Assembly (NCBI GenBank): GCA_036389035.1
Contig: DASVQQ010000001.1
Location: 62,001 to 126,000, forward strand
Reading direction: 5' to 3'
Length of the DNA: 64,000 nucleotides
DNA from: Jatrophihabitans sp.
GTDB lineage: Bacteria; Actinomycetota; Actinomycetes; Mycobacteriales; Jatrophihabitantaceae
The notes below the pieces were generated by a model that was given only the letters and a program-made list of their open reading frames with translations, was not told the DNA's origin and ran no database searches. Positions 41,253 through 48,723 of this stretch are shown here, piece after piece (the first letter of the stretch is position 1; each line of letters opens with the position of its first letter). A program made the position numbers and the translations under genes.

Positions 41253-41600
41253 GGTGTCACATCCCAGGTAAGTGCACCGACGATGGCGGCGTCTCGTCAT
41301 CGCCAAATCGGTGCTAGGGCCGCACGAATGTGCTTCGGCGGTACTGCGGCGATCAAGTGATCTGCCAGGAGCAATTCCTAAGATAGGGAAGCCCGCGGGA
41401 TACCGCTATTGGCAAGAAGTGGTCTGAGAATTTAGGCCATCGGCGTGGCTGGTCCGGGCGCTGACCGCTACCTGTCAGCGCCGGCGTGGCCCGGCGGCCG
41501 CCGTCGAGTCGATATCATCGCTGCAGTGCTCGGCGCCGCTCACCTCAGGGTGCGGCTCCCCGCGAACTGGCTTTACCCATACCGTGCGGAGGAACTTCCA
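41253..41600. other. 348-base divergent intergenic region with an A+T-rich patch
   Basis: The gap between the ABC exporter genes (minus) and the DUF1707 gene (plus). No coding sequence is credible; the open frame that begins at 41445 is not supported by a ribosome site. About 41360-41440 is A+T-rich, and a perfect inverted repeat lies at 41457-41482. It should contain promoters in both directions. Confidence 0.6.
41457..41482. promoter_or_regulatory. Perfect inverted repeat, candidate operator
   Basis: GGCGCTGAC (41457-41465) and GTCAGCGCC (41474-41482) form a perfect 9-base inverted repeat with an 8-base spacer in the divergent promoter region of the ABC exporter and DUF1707 genes. The size fits a TetR-type operator, but no TetR gene is in the window. 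Confidence 0.4.
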
Positions 41601-42107
41601 ATGGACCAGTCACCTGAGCCCCGTCCGGCCGGCGGCGTGCGTGCCTCGGACAGCGATCGGCAGGCAGTCGTCGATCAGCTCAGAACCGCCGTCGACGAGG
41701 GCCGGCTCGGGCTGGTCGAGTGGAACGAGCGGGTGGCCCAGGCCTACCAGGCGCGCACCTACGCCGAGCTTGCCGAGGTGGCCGCCGACCTGCCGGCCGC
41801 CAAGCGGCCCGCGCCGCCACCCGCGCCCGCGCCGCGGTTGTCCGACACGTCCGCCGGCTTCATCCGGGATCTGCCCATCGCCCTCAAGGTGCTCTGGACG
41901 ATCTGGTTGAGCGCGGTCCTGATCAACGTGGTGATCTGGGCCATGGTCAGCGCGGCCGGGGACCTGAAGTACTTCTGGCCCGCCTGGGTGGCCGGCCCCA
42001 GCGGCGCCGCGCTGCTCGGAGTCTCGATCGGGGTGACGGTGATCGGGCGGAACCGCCGCACGGCGGCCGCCCAGCGGCGCGACTCAGCGGCCCGCCGCCG
42101 GCGCTGA
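41601..42107 (+). CDS. DUF1707 membrane protein
   Basis: A 168-residue protein. The ATG at 41601 has GGAGGA at eight bases. The N-terminal DUF1707 motif is clear ('VRASDSDRQAVVDQLRTAV', 'GRLGLVEWNERV', 'AYQARTYAELAEVAADL'). Two membrane helices follow ('ALKVLWTIWLSAVLINVVI', 'WVAGPSGAALLGVSIGVTV') and an Arg-rich end. It is the only plus-strand gene within the PKS region and probably a general actinobacterial envelope protein not tied to the cluster. Confidence 0.88.
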   Translation: MDQSPEPRPAGGVRASDSDRQAVVDQLRTAVDEGRLGLVEWNERVAQAYQARTYAELAEVAADLPAAKRPAPPPAPAPRLSDTSAGFIRDLPIALKVLWTIWLSAVLINVVIWAMVSAAGDLKYFWPAWVAGPSGAALLGVSIGVTVIGRNRRTAAAQRRDSAARRRR

Positions 42108-42208
42108 CCGCGGGAGCCGGCCATCCGCCGGGCTTTCCCGTTGTGGCACAACGCTGATCGGTGCGGCACACCGCTGATCTGTTGCCGCGCGCCGTGGCGC
42201 GAAGCCGA

Positions 42209-44419
42209 TCAGTGTCGGTGCAACGCCAGGTCTGACTCCGGGCGTGCCGTCGGCTCGGTCGCCTCCTGCGGCGGCAGGGTCTCCTTGACGCCGTACCGGC
42301 CGTAGAGCGCCTGCACGAACGACGGCGCCCACCAGTTGTACCGGCCCAACAGGCGCATGGTGGCCGGCACCAGTATCAGCCGCACCAGCGTGGCGTCGAC
42401 CAGCAGCGCCACGACCATCCCGACGCCGATCATCTTGATGAAGGTGATGCCCGAGGTCGCGAAGCTGCCGACCACCACGCACAGGAGCACGGCGGCGGTG
42501 GAGATCAGCCAGCCGGTGTGCTGCACCCCGCTCTTCACCGCCTCGGTGTTGTCGCCGAGCTCATCCCAGTTCTCGCGGACCCGGGAGAGCAGGAACACCT
42601 CGTAGTCCATGGACAATCCGAACAGGATCGCCACCATCAGGATCGGCTGGCTGGACTCGACGTATCCGGTCGGGATGAAGTTGAACAGCCCGGACAGGTG
42701 GCCGTCCTGGAAGATCCAGGTCACCGCGCCGAAAGCCGCGCCCAGCGACACCACGTTCATCACGATGGCCTTGAGCGGGACCACCACCGAGCCGAACGCC
42801 ACTGTCAGCACCACGAAGGTGATCAGGGCGACCAGCAACGCCATCCACGGCAGCCGTTCGGTCAGCGAGTCGAGCTGGTCCATCACGCTCGCGGTGGACC
42901 CGCCCACCATCACCTGCGCGCCCGGCGGCGCCGGCAGGTCACGGATCGAGGAGACGATCTGGCGCGCGGGTTCGCTGCTGGCGTCACCGGCATAGCTGAC
43001 CGTCAACAAGGTGGACCCACCCTGCTGCGCCGCCACCGCGATGTCGGTGACCCCGGGGACGCTATCGACCTGCTGCCTGAAGGCCGCCGCCGCTTCCGGC
43101 GCGGCAGAGCTGATCAGCACCCGGATGGGCCGGATGGTGCCGTTCGGGAAGTCGGCGGCCAGCCGGGCCGACACCACCTGGCTCTCGGTGCCGGGCGGCA
43201 GCATCCGCTCGTCGATGCCGCCGAAGCGGATGCCCAGGAACGGCATGGTCAACACGGCCAGCAAGGCGACCACGCCGATCAGGTAGAGCACCGGCCGGCG
43301 CATCACCTGTCCGGCGATCCGGGCCCACCGGCCGTCTTGCAGCGCGCGGCCGGCGCCGGCCGCGACCGCTCCGGTCACGCTCGCAACCCCCCGCTTGCGC
43401 GCCCAGGGCAACCTGAGCGCGTTGACCCGGTGGCCGAGCACCGCCAGCAGCGCCGGCAGCACCGTCAGGCTGGCCACCATCGCCACCAGGACGGCGGCCG
43501 CGCCGCCCAGGCCCATCGAGCGCAGCAACACCTGCGGAAAGATCATCAGGCTGGACAGCGCCAGCATCACCAGCACGCCGGAGACCACCACGGTCCGCCC
43601 GGCAGTGGCCATCGTGCGGGCCAGGGCCTGCTCGACGCTCGCGTTGGCGTCCAGCTCGTCGCGGAACCGGCTGACTATGAAAAGCCCGTAATCCACGGCC
43701 AGTCCCAGGCCCAGGATGGTGATGATGTTGATCGAGAAGATCGACACATCGGTGAACATGGTGATCACCCGGACCAGCGCGAACGCGCCGAGCACCGCGA
43801 CGGCGCCGATCAGCACCGGCATCAGAGCCGCGACCACGCTGCCGAAGACTACGAGCAGCAGCAGCAGCAGGATCGGCATCGCGATCATCTCGGCCCGCGC
43901 GATGTCACTGGGGATCTGGCCGTCGATGTCGAGGTCGACGGCGGTCTGGCCGCCCACCTGGGTGCGCAGACCGGTGGCCGCGAGATTGTCGCGGATCTCC
44001 GTCTCGTCATCGTCGGAGGCCTCGGATGACAACCGGATCGCCAGGTAGGTCTGGCGCTTGTCGGTCGACACCATCGAAGGCGAGCCGGTGCTGTAGTAGG
44101 AGTTCACCTCGGCCACCGCCGGCGAGGCCTGCAGCCGGGTCGCGACCGCCTCTACCGCGCCGCGGAATTGCGGATCCTCGACCGACAGGGTGTCACTGGA
44201 GTAGAGCGCGATGAAGTCGGTGTGCTGCGGTCCGACCTCGGCCAGCACCCGCTCATTGATGCGCTGGGACTCACTTGCCGGGTTGTCCAGGCTGGAGTCG
44301 TCGGACAGCGCGTCGAACACCCCGATGCCCCAGACCCCTGAGAATGCGACGAAACCCAGTGTCAGGACCAGTACCAACCACCTGAGCCTGCCAATGACCG
44401 TTCCCCACCAAGCGAACAT
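42209..44419 (-). CDS. MMPL-family RND exporter
   Basis: A 736-residue transporter with about twelve membrane helices in two halves, each with a large loop. 'GLGLAVDYGLFIVSRFRDEL' and 'LFGLSMDYEVFLLSRVRE' are the paired proton-relay motifs of MmpL/ActII-ORF3-type exporters. The ATG at 44419 has GGAGGA at good spacing. It sits 129 bases downstream of the thioesterase, so it may have its own promoter or share the PKS transcript. The likely role is export of the polyketide or self-protection, parallel to the ABC pair. Confidence 0.92.
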   Translation of the reverse strand: MFAWWGTVIGRLRWLVLVLTLGFVAFSGVWGIGVFDALSDDSSLDNPASESQRINERVLAEVGPQHTDFIALYSSDTLSVEDPQFRGAVEAVATRLQASPAVAEVNSYYSTGSPSMVSTDKRQTYLAIRLSSEASDDDETEIRDNLAATGLRTQVGGQTAVDLDIDGQIPSDIARAEMIAMPILLLLLLVVFGSVVAALMPVLIGAVAVLGAFALVRVITMFTDVSIFSINIITILGLGLAVDYGLFIVSRFRDELDANASVEQALARTMATAGRTVVVSGVLVMLALSSLMIFPQVLLRSMGLGGAAAVLVAMVASLTVLPALLAVLGHRVNALRLPWARKRGVASVTGAVAAGAGRALQDGRWARIAGQVMRRPVLYLIGVVALLAVLTMPFLGIRFGGIDERMLPPGTESQVVSARLAADFPNGTIRPIRVLISSAAPEAAAAFRQQVDSVPGVTDIAVAAQQGGSTLLTVSYAGDASSEPARQIVSSIRDLPAPPGAQVMVGGSTASVMDQLDSLTERLPWMALLVALITFVVLTVAFGSVVVPLKAIVMNVVSLGAAFGAVTWIFQDGHLSGLFNFIPTGYVESSQPILMVAILFGLSMDYEVFLLSRVRENWDELGDNTEAVKSGVQHTGWLISTAAVLLCVVVGSFATSGITFIKMIGVGMVVALLVDATLVRLILVPATMRLLGRYNWWAPSFVQALYGRYGVKETLPPQEATEPTARPESDLALHRH

Positions 44420-44548
44420 GTTTCGTCCTCCGCACAGCACATCAGTGTCAGGCCCCGGTACCTGAATGGTCCCAGAGAAGTAGGTGGGTCGACAGACCCG
44501 CCGCGTGGCCGATAGTTGCCAGTGTCACCAAAGTGACAGTTGCGAGGC

Positions 44549-45313
44549 CTACAACCAGCCGCGCAACGCCCCGGCGACGTGGCCCAGGGCCACCTCGGAG
44601 CGCTCGAAGACCGCGAAATGGCCGCCCGGCAGGGTGTGCAGGGCGAAGCCGGCGCTGGTCTGCTCGTGCCACCGCTGCTGCCACTCGTGCGGCGCGCGGG
44701 GGTCCGCGGTGCTGGACAGCACGGTCACCGGCACGTCCAGCGGGGGCTCCGGCTGGTAGGAGTAGGTCTCTTTCACGCTGAAATCGGCCCGGACCGCGGG
44801 CAGGATCATCTGCAGCACCTCGGGATCGGCGAGCAGCCAATCCGGGGTGCCGCCGAGCTGGCGCAGCATCTGCACCAGCTGCGGCTGGGTCATCCCCGTC
44901 ACCGGTGGACCGTCCTCGATCGGGCAATGCGGCGCGACGCAGCCGGAGACGAACAGCTGGACCGGCTGCTCGCCGCCCCGCCGCCGGATCTCGCGCAGCG
45001 TCTCGAACGCCACCAGCGCGCCGAGGCTGTGGCCGTAGACGGCGAACGGGCGGCCGGCCGCGGCCTCGGTGATCACGCCGGCCAGGTCGGCGGCCAGCGG
45101 CGCCATCTGCTCGTAGGGAGCATCCCGCAGCCGCGCCTCCCGCCCGGGCGGCTGCACCGGCAGCACGTCGACGCCGGGCAACCGGCCCAGCCAGGCCCGG
45201 TACGCCGAGGCGCCGCCACCGGCGTGCGGAAGGCAGAACAGCGGCAGGCCACCGAGATCAGGAAAGGCGTGCAAGGGCAGCCAGCGGCTGGTCTGCTGGG
45301 CGGCCCGGGTCAC
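44549..45313 (-). CDS. Type II thioesterase
   Basis: A 254-residue alpha/beta hydrolase. 'LFCLPHAGGGASAYRAW' is the type II TE oxyanion strand, Ser in 'YGHSLGALVAFE', Asp in 'STADPRAP', His in 'PGGHFAVFE'. It starts with a GTG at 45313 overlapping the FkbH stop by 4 bases. Type II TEs remove stalled or wrong acyl groups from carrier proteins. As no PKS in the window has its own TE domain, it could also help release the final chain. Confidence 0.92.
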   Translation of the reverse strand: MTRAAQQTSRWLPLHAFPDLGGLPLFCLPHAGGGASAYRAWLGRLPGVDVLPVQPPGREARLRDAPYEQMAPLAADLAGVITEAAAGRPFAVYGHSLGALVAFETLREIRRRGGEQPVQLFVSGCVAPHCPIEDGPPVTGMTQPQLVQMLRQLGGTPDWLLADPEVLQMILPAVRADFSVKETYSYQPEPPLDVPVTVLSSTADPRAPHEWQQRWHEQTSAGFALHTLPGGHFAVFERSEVALGHVAGALRGWL

Positions 45314-46392
45314 GTGAGGATCTCGAGCCGGACGTAGGGCGGCGGCTCCTGCAACGCGTCGAGGTCAGCGCCCAGCACCACCAGGTTGCCGTCCCGGCTC
45401 ACCTCGCGAAAGCCCGCGAAGGCATAGGTGATCTGCATCATCCGGTTGCGGCCGGTCTCGACGAAGTCGGCGTGCAGGGCGACGCCGGCTTCCTTGGCCA
45501 GGGTCATGATGTGGTTCAGCATCACCATGCCCACGCCGCGCGACATCACCCGGCACGACATCAGCATCATCCGCAGCTTCCAGACCTTCTCGCCCTTGTC
45601 CACCAGCGCGAGCCCGATCTTGCCGTAGCTGCCGAGCTTGTCGGTGAGCGAGGCGACCAGCAACAGGTGATCCGGCGACTCGCGCACGGCGTCGAGCTCG
45701 TCGTAGGAGTAGGTGTGCCCGGTGGAGTTCAGCTGGTTGGTGCGCACCGTGAGCTCCTCGGCGCGCTGCAGGTCCTGCCGCTTGGCGCGCTCGAGGGTGA
45801 AGCACATCTCCAGGCTGGCCAGGAACTCGTCGTTGGTGCCGACGAACTCCTCCTCCAGCTCGTCCCGGGCGATCTGGCCGCGGTACATCTCGCGCCGCTG
45901 GGCCGACTCGTCGGTGAGGAAGCGGGGCCGGAAGTCCGGGCGCTCCAGTGCCTCGTCCAGCTCCAGGATGTCCACGCAGGTCAGGGCGGGCAACACGTGG
46001 TTGACCTCGGCGCGCTCGAACTCCTGGTCATCGACGAAGGCGAACGCGTCCAGGCCCAGGTTGAGCGCCTTGGCGATCAGCTGGATCGAGCTGGACTTGG
46101 CGTTCCAGTTGATCTGCGGGTACAGCAGGATCTCATCGAGACCGAACTCCCGCAGCTTGGCCATCGCCACCGCGCGGTCGTTCTTGCTCGCCACCGACTG
46201 CAGGATGCCCATCTCATCCAGGCGCTTGATCCGCTCCACCACCCAGGGACGCAGGGTGACCGCCTCGTCCTCGAGCAGCACCCCGTCCCACAGGGTGTTG
46301 TCCAGGTCCCACACGATGCACTTGATCCGACCCCGCACCGGCTTGCCGGCCGGTGGGGCAGGAGTCAGGGTGCTCTGCTGGTCAATGCTCAC
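45310..46392 (-). CDS. fkbH: FkbH-like glyceryl-ACP synthase of the hydroxy/methoxymalonyl-ACP route
   Basis: A 360-residue HAD-IIIC protein from a GTG at 46392 (overlap with the dehydrogenase stop). The catalytic 'WDLDNTLWDG' has D29 and D31; 'FVDDQEFERAEV' completes the phosphatase site; the C-terminal GNAT-like half carries 'VRTNQLNSTG' and 'MSCRVMSRGVG'. It lacks the long N-terminal extension of the FkbH at 6870. In FK520, zwittermicin and ansamitocin pathways, this enzyme loads D-glycerate from 1,3-bisphosphoglycerate onto the ACP, here the one at 47543. The set FkbK-J-I-H appears complete. Confidence 0.92.
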   Translation of the reverse strand: MSIDQQSTLTPAPPAGKPVRGRIKCIVWDLDNTLWDGVLLEDEAVTLRPWVVERIKRLDEMGILQSVASKNDRAVAMAKLREFGLDEILLYPQINWNAKSSSIQLIAKALNLGLDAFAFVDDQEFERAEVNHVLPALTCVDILELDEALERPDFRPRFLTDESAQRREMYRGQIARDELEEEFVGTNDEFLASLEMCFTLERAKRQDLQRAEELTVRTNQLNSTGHTYSYDELDAVRESPDHLLLVASLTDKLGSYGKIGLALVDKGEKVWKLRMMLMSCRVMSRGVGMVMLNHIMTLAKEAGVALHADFVETGRNRMMQITYAFAGFREVSRDGNLVVLGADLDALQEPPPYVRLEILT

Positions 46393-47546
46393 AGGTTCAT
46401 CTCCCGGTATGCCGCGCCAGCGATGGTGATCCGCTGGACTTCGTTGCTGCCCTCGATGATTTCCATCACCTTGGCGTCGCGGTACAGGCGCGCGACCGGG
46501 TAGTCCGGCCCGCACCCGTTCGCGCCATGGATCTGGACCGCTTCGGAGGCGTGTTTGGCGGCCGCGGTGGAGGCGAAGTACTTCGCCACCCAGGTGGCCA
46601 TGATGGTTGCCGCTTCACCGGCGTCCTTGAGCCGGCCGGCCTCCCCGCAGAGCAGCCGGGCGGCCCGCACGTCGGTGACCATGTCGCTGACCTTGGCTTG
46701 GATCAGCTGCAGGTTGCGCAGGGTCGTGCCGCCCACGCTGCGCTGGTTGGTGTAGGACGCGCAGGCTTCCAGGCACGCCTGGATGATCCCGACCGAGCCG
46801 ACCGCCACGCTGTAGCGCCCGAGGTCCAGGGTGCCGGTCAGCATCATGCCGGCGGTGAAGCCGCTGGGACCGAGCAGCGCGTCCGGACCGAGCCGGACGT
46901 CGGTGAACGTGATCTTGCCGAGCATCGACCCGCGGGTGCCGAGGATCTCCGGAATCGGCCGGACCTCGACCCCCGGGGTGTTCCTCGGCACCAGAAAGGC
47001 GCCGATGCTGCCGGCGGTGCGGGCGAACACCAGGAACAGATCGGCCCGCTGGCCATTGGTGATCCAGGTCTTGACCCCGTCCAGCACCCAGCCGCCGCCG
47101 GACTCCACGGCGCTGGTCCGGATACCGGTGGCGTCGCTGCCGGCCTCAGGCTCGGACAGGCAGAACGCCCCGAGGGTGGCGCCGGTGGCAAGCGGCAGCG
47201 CCCACTGCTCGCACTGCGCCGCGCTCCCCCACCGCTGCAGCGCCCAGGCCACCATGGTGTGCACCGTGAGCAGGCTGCGGACCGAGGAGCAACCGCGACC
47301 CACCTCTTCGTGCAGGTGGCCCAACGTCACCATGTCCATGCCGGCGCCGCCGAACCGCTCGGGCAGGAACGGCGCCCACATGCCGGCGGCGCTCATCCGC
47401 TCGAGCAGCTCCTCGGGCAGCCGACCCGCACGCTCGAAGTCGTTGGCGTACGGGGAGATGTGCGCATCGACGAAGGCACGCGCCGACGCCCGGTCGCCAA
47501 CCACGCCGACATCCTTGGCGAGGACGACCGAATCAGTCATGCTCAC
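46389..47546 (-). CDS. fkbI: Acyl-ACP dehydrogenase of the hydroxy/methoxymalonyl-ACP route (FkbI-like)
   Basis: A 385-residue acyl-CoA dehydrogenase-fold enzyme. 'PERFGGAGMDMVTLG', 'AFCLSEPEAGSDATGIRT', 'VLDGVKTWITNG', 'QIHGANGC' and the catalytic Glu in 'EIIEGSNEVQRI' are present. The GTG at 47546 overlaps the ACP stop; the ATG at 47540 is an alternative. It would oxidise the 2-hydroxy-3-oxo acyl-ACP intermediate toward 2-hydroxymalonyl-ACP together with the FkbK-like enzyme. Confidence 0.9.
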   Translation of the reverse strand: MSMTDSVVLAKDVGVVGDRASARAFVDAHISPYANDFERAGRLPEELLERMSAAGMWAPFLPERFGGAGMDMVTLGHLHEEVGRGCSSVRSLLTVHTMVAWALQRWGSAAQCEQWALPLATGATLGAFCLSEPEAGSDATGIRTSAVESGGGWVLDGVKTWITNGQRADLFLVFARTAGSIGAFLVPRNTPGVEVRPIPEILGTRGSMLGKITFTDVRLGPDALLGPSGFTAGMMLTGTLDLGRYSVAVGSVGIIQACLEACASYTNQRSVGGTTLRNLQLIQAKVSDMVTDVRAARLLCGEAGRLKDAGEAATIMATWVAKYFASTAAAKHASEAVQIHGANGCGPDYPVARLYRDAKVMEIIEGSNEVQRITIAGAAYREMNL

Positions 47547-47797
47547 ACCTCAACGGGTTGGGATGAGAGCCTGTGCACCAGCTCCGACATCGAGGTGACG
47601 GTGCGGAAGTTGTCGATCCGCAGCTCGTCGTTGGGAACGGTGACGGAGAAGGTCTTCTCCACGAACATCACCAGCTCCATCGCGAACAGCGAGTTCACGA
47701 ACCCGATCTGGAAGATGTCCTCGTCCTCGCCGATCTCCACCTGCGGAAAGCGGCTGTGCAGGAAACCGAGAATCTGGGCATTCGTGTGTTCTGACAT
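47543..47797 (-). CDS. fkbJ: Dedicated ACP for hydroxy/methoxymalonyl extender (FkbJ-like)
   Basis: An 84-residue ACP; phosphopantetheine Ser36 in 'IGFVNSLFAMEL', where the usual Asp before Ser is Asn as in many FkbJ-type carriers. The ATG at 47797 lies 50 bases after the FkbK-like stop. It carries glyceryl, then 2-hydroxymalonyl units, for transfer by an AT that recognises the ACP-bound substrate. Confidence 0.9.
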   Translation of the reverse strand: MSEHTNAQILGFLHSRFPQVEIGEDEDIFQIGFVNSLFAMELVMFVEKTFSVTVPNDELRIDNFRTVTSMSELVHRLSSQPVEV

Positions 47798-47847
47798 TGT
47801 CTTCGACTCCTATGTCGGTAAAACCAGCGGTTGTAGGAAGGTGGTGC

Positions 47848-48723
47848 TCAGCCGGCCGTGCGGGCCGGCACGTCGGTGGATCCGGCGTAGTCGTAGAAGC
47901 CGCGACCGGACTTGCGGCCGTGCAGCCCGGCGTCGGTCATCTGACGCAGCAGCGGACAGGGCCGGTACTTGCTGTCGGCGTAGTGCTGGTAGAGCACCTC
48001 GACGCTGTAGAGGACGGTGTCCACGCCGATCAGGTCCGCCGTCTCCAGCGGCCCCATCGGGTGCCCGAAGCAACTGCGGAACACCTCGTCCACGGCCTCC
48101 GCGGTGGCCACGCCCTCATACACCAGGTACGCGGCCTCGTTCATGAACACGTGCGAGAGCCGGTTGGAGATGAACCCGCAGGAGTCCTTGACGTCGACCG
48201 CCTTCTTGCCCATGGCGGCGAGCAGGCTCCGGGTGCGCTCGATGGTCTCGGCCGAGGTGTGGAACCCCGGGATCATCTCCACCGTCGGCTTCATCGGCAC
48301 CGGGTTCATGAAGTGCACCCCGATGACCTTGTCCGGACGGCTCGTGACGGTCGCGACCTTGGCGATCGGGATCGCCGAGGTATTGACGATGAAGACGGTG
48401 TCCGGGCCGCACGCGGCGTCCAGCTCGGCGAACACCTCGCGCTTGATCGCCCAGTCCTCGGGGACGTTCTCGATGACCAGGTCGGCCTTGGCGACCGCGT
48501 CGGCGCCCACCCCCGTGCTGATCCTGGCCAGCACCTGATCGGCGTCGATCGCCGGACCGCCCAGCAGCCGGCTCATCCGGCAGTTGCGCCGGATGGTAGC
48601 CAGCGCGTCGGCGAGGATCTGCTCGCTGGTGTCGACCAGGACCACGTCGTGCCCGGTCTGCGCCAGGGCCTGCGCGACCCCGACACCCATCACTCCCGCT
48701 CCGATAACTCCGACCACACTCAT
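47848..48723 (-). CDS. fkbK: 3-hydroxyacyl-ACP dehydrogenase of the hydroxy/methoxymalonyl-ACP route (FkbK-like)
   Basis: A 291-residue NAD-dependent dehydrogenase. The Rossmann 'GVIGAGVMGVGVAQALA' begins at residue 5; 'SAIPIAKVA', 'VIGVHFMNPVPMKPTVEMIPG' with its catalytic His, and 'CGFISNRL' match the 3-hydroxyacyl-CoA dehydrogenase fold. The ATG at 48723 overlaps the PKS stop (ATGA). It should oxidise the 3-hydroxyl of glyceryl-ACP. Confidence 0.9.
   Translation of the reverse strand: MSVVGVIGAGVMGVGVAQALAQTGHDVVLVDTSEQILADALATIRRNCRMSRLLGGPAIDADQVLARISTGVGADAVAKADLVIENVPEDWAIKREVFAELDAACGPDTVFIVNTSAIPIAKVATVTSRPDKVIGVHFMNPVPMKPTVEMIPGFHTSAETIERTRSLLAAMGKKAVDVKDSCGFISNRLSHVFMNEAAYLVYEGVATAEAVDEVFRSCFGHPMGPLETADLIGVDTVLYSVEVLYQHYADSKYRPCPLLRQMTDAGLHGRKSGRGFYDYAGSTDVPARTAG

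Noticed and set aside
41445..41600. Upstream ATG for the DUF1707 gene
   Set aside because: No ribosome site, and the extra residues are not part of the domain; the ATG at 41601 has GGAGGA and begins just before the motif.
42108..42208. Direct repeat of CAC-A/C-CGCTGATC and a short CGCGCC hairpin between DUF1707 and MMPL
   Set aside because: Too short and weak to call a terminator or a regulatory element with confidence.
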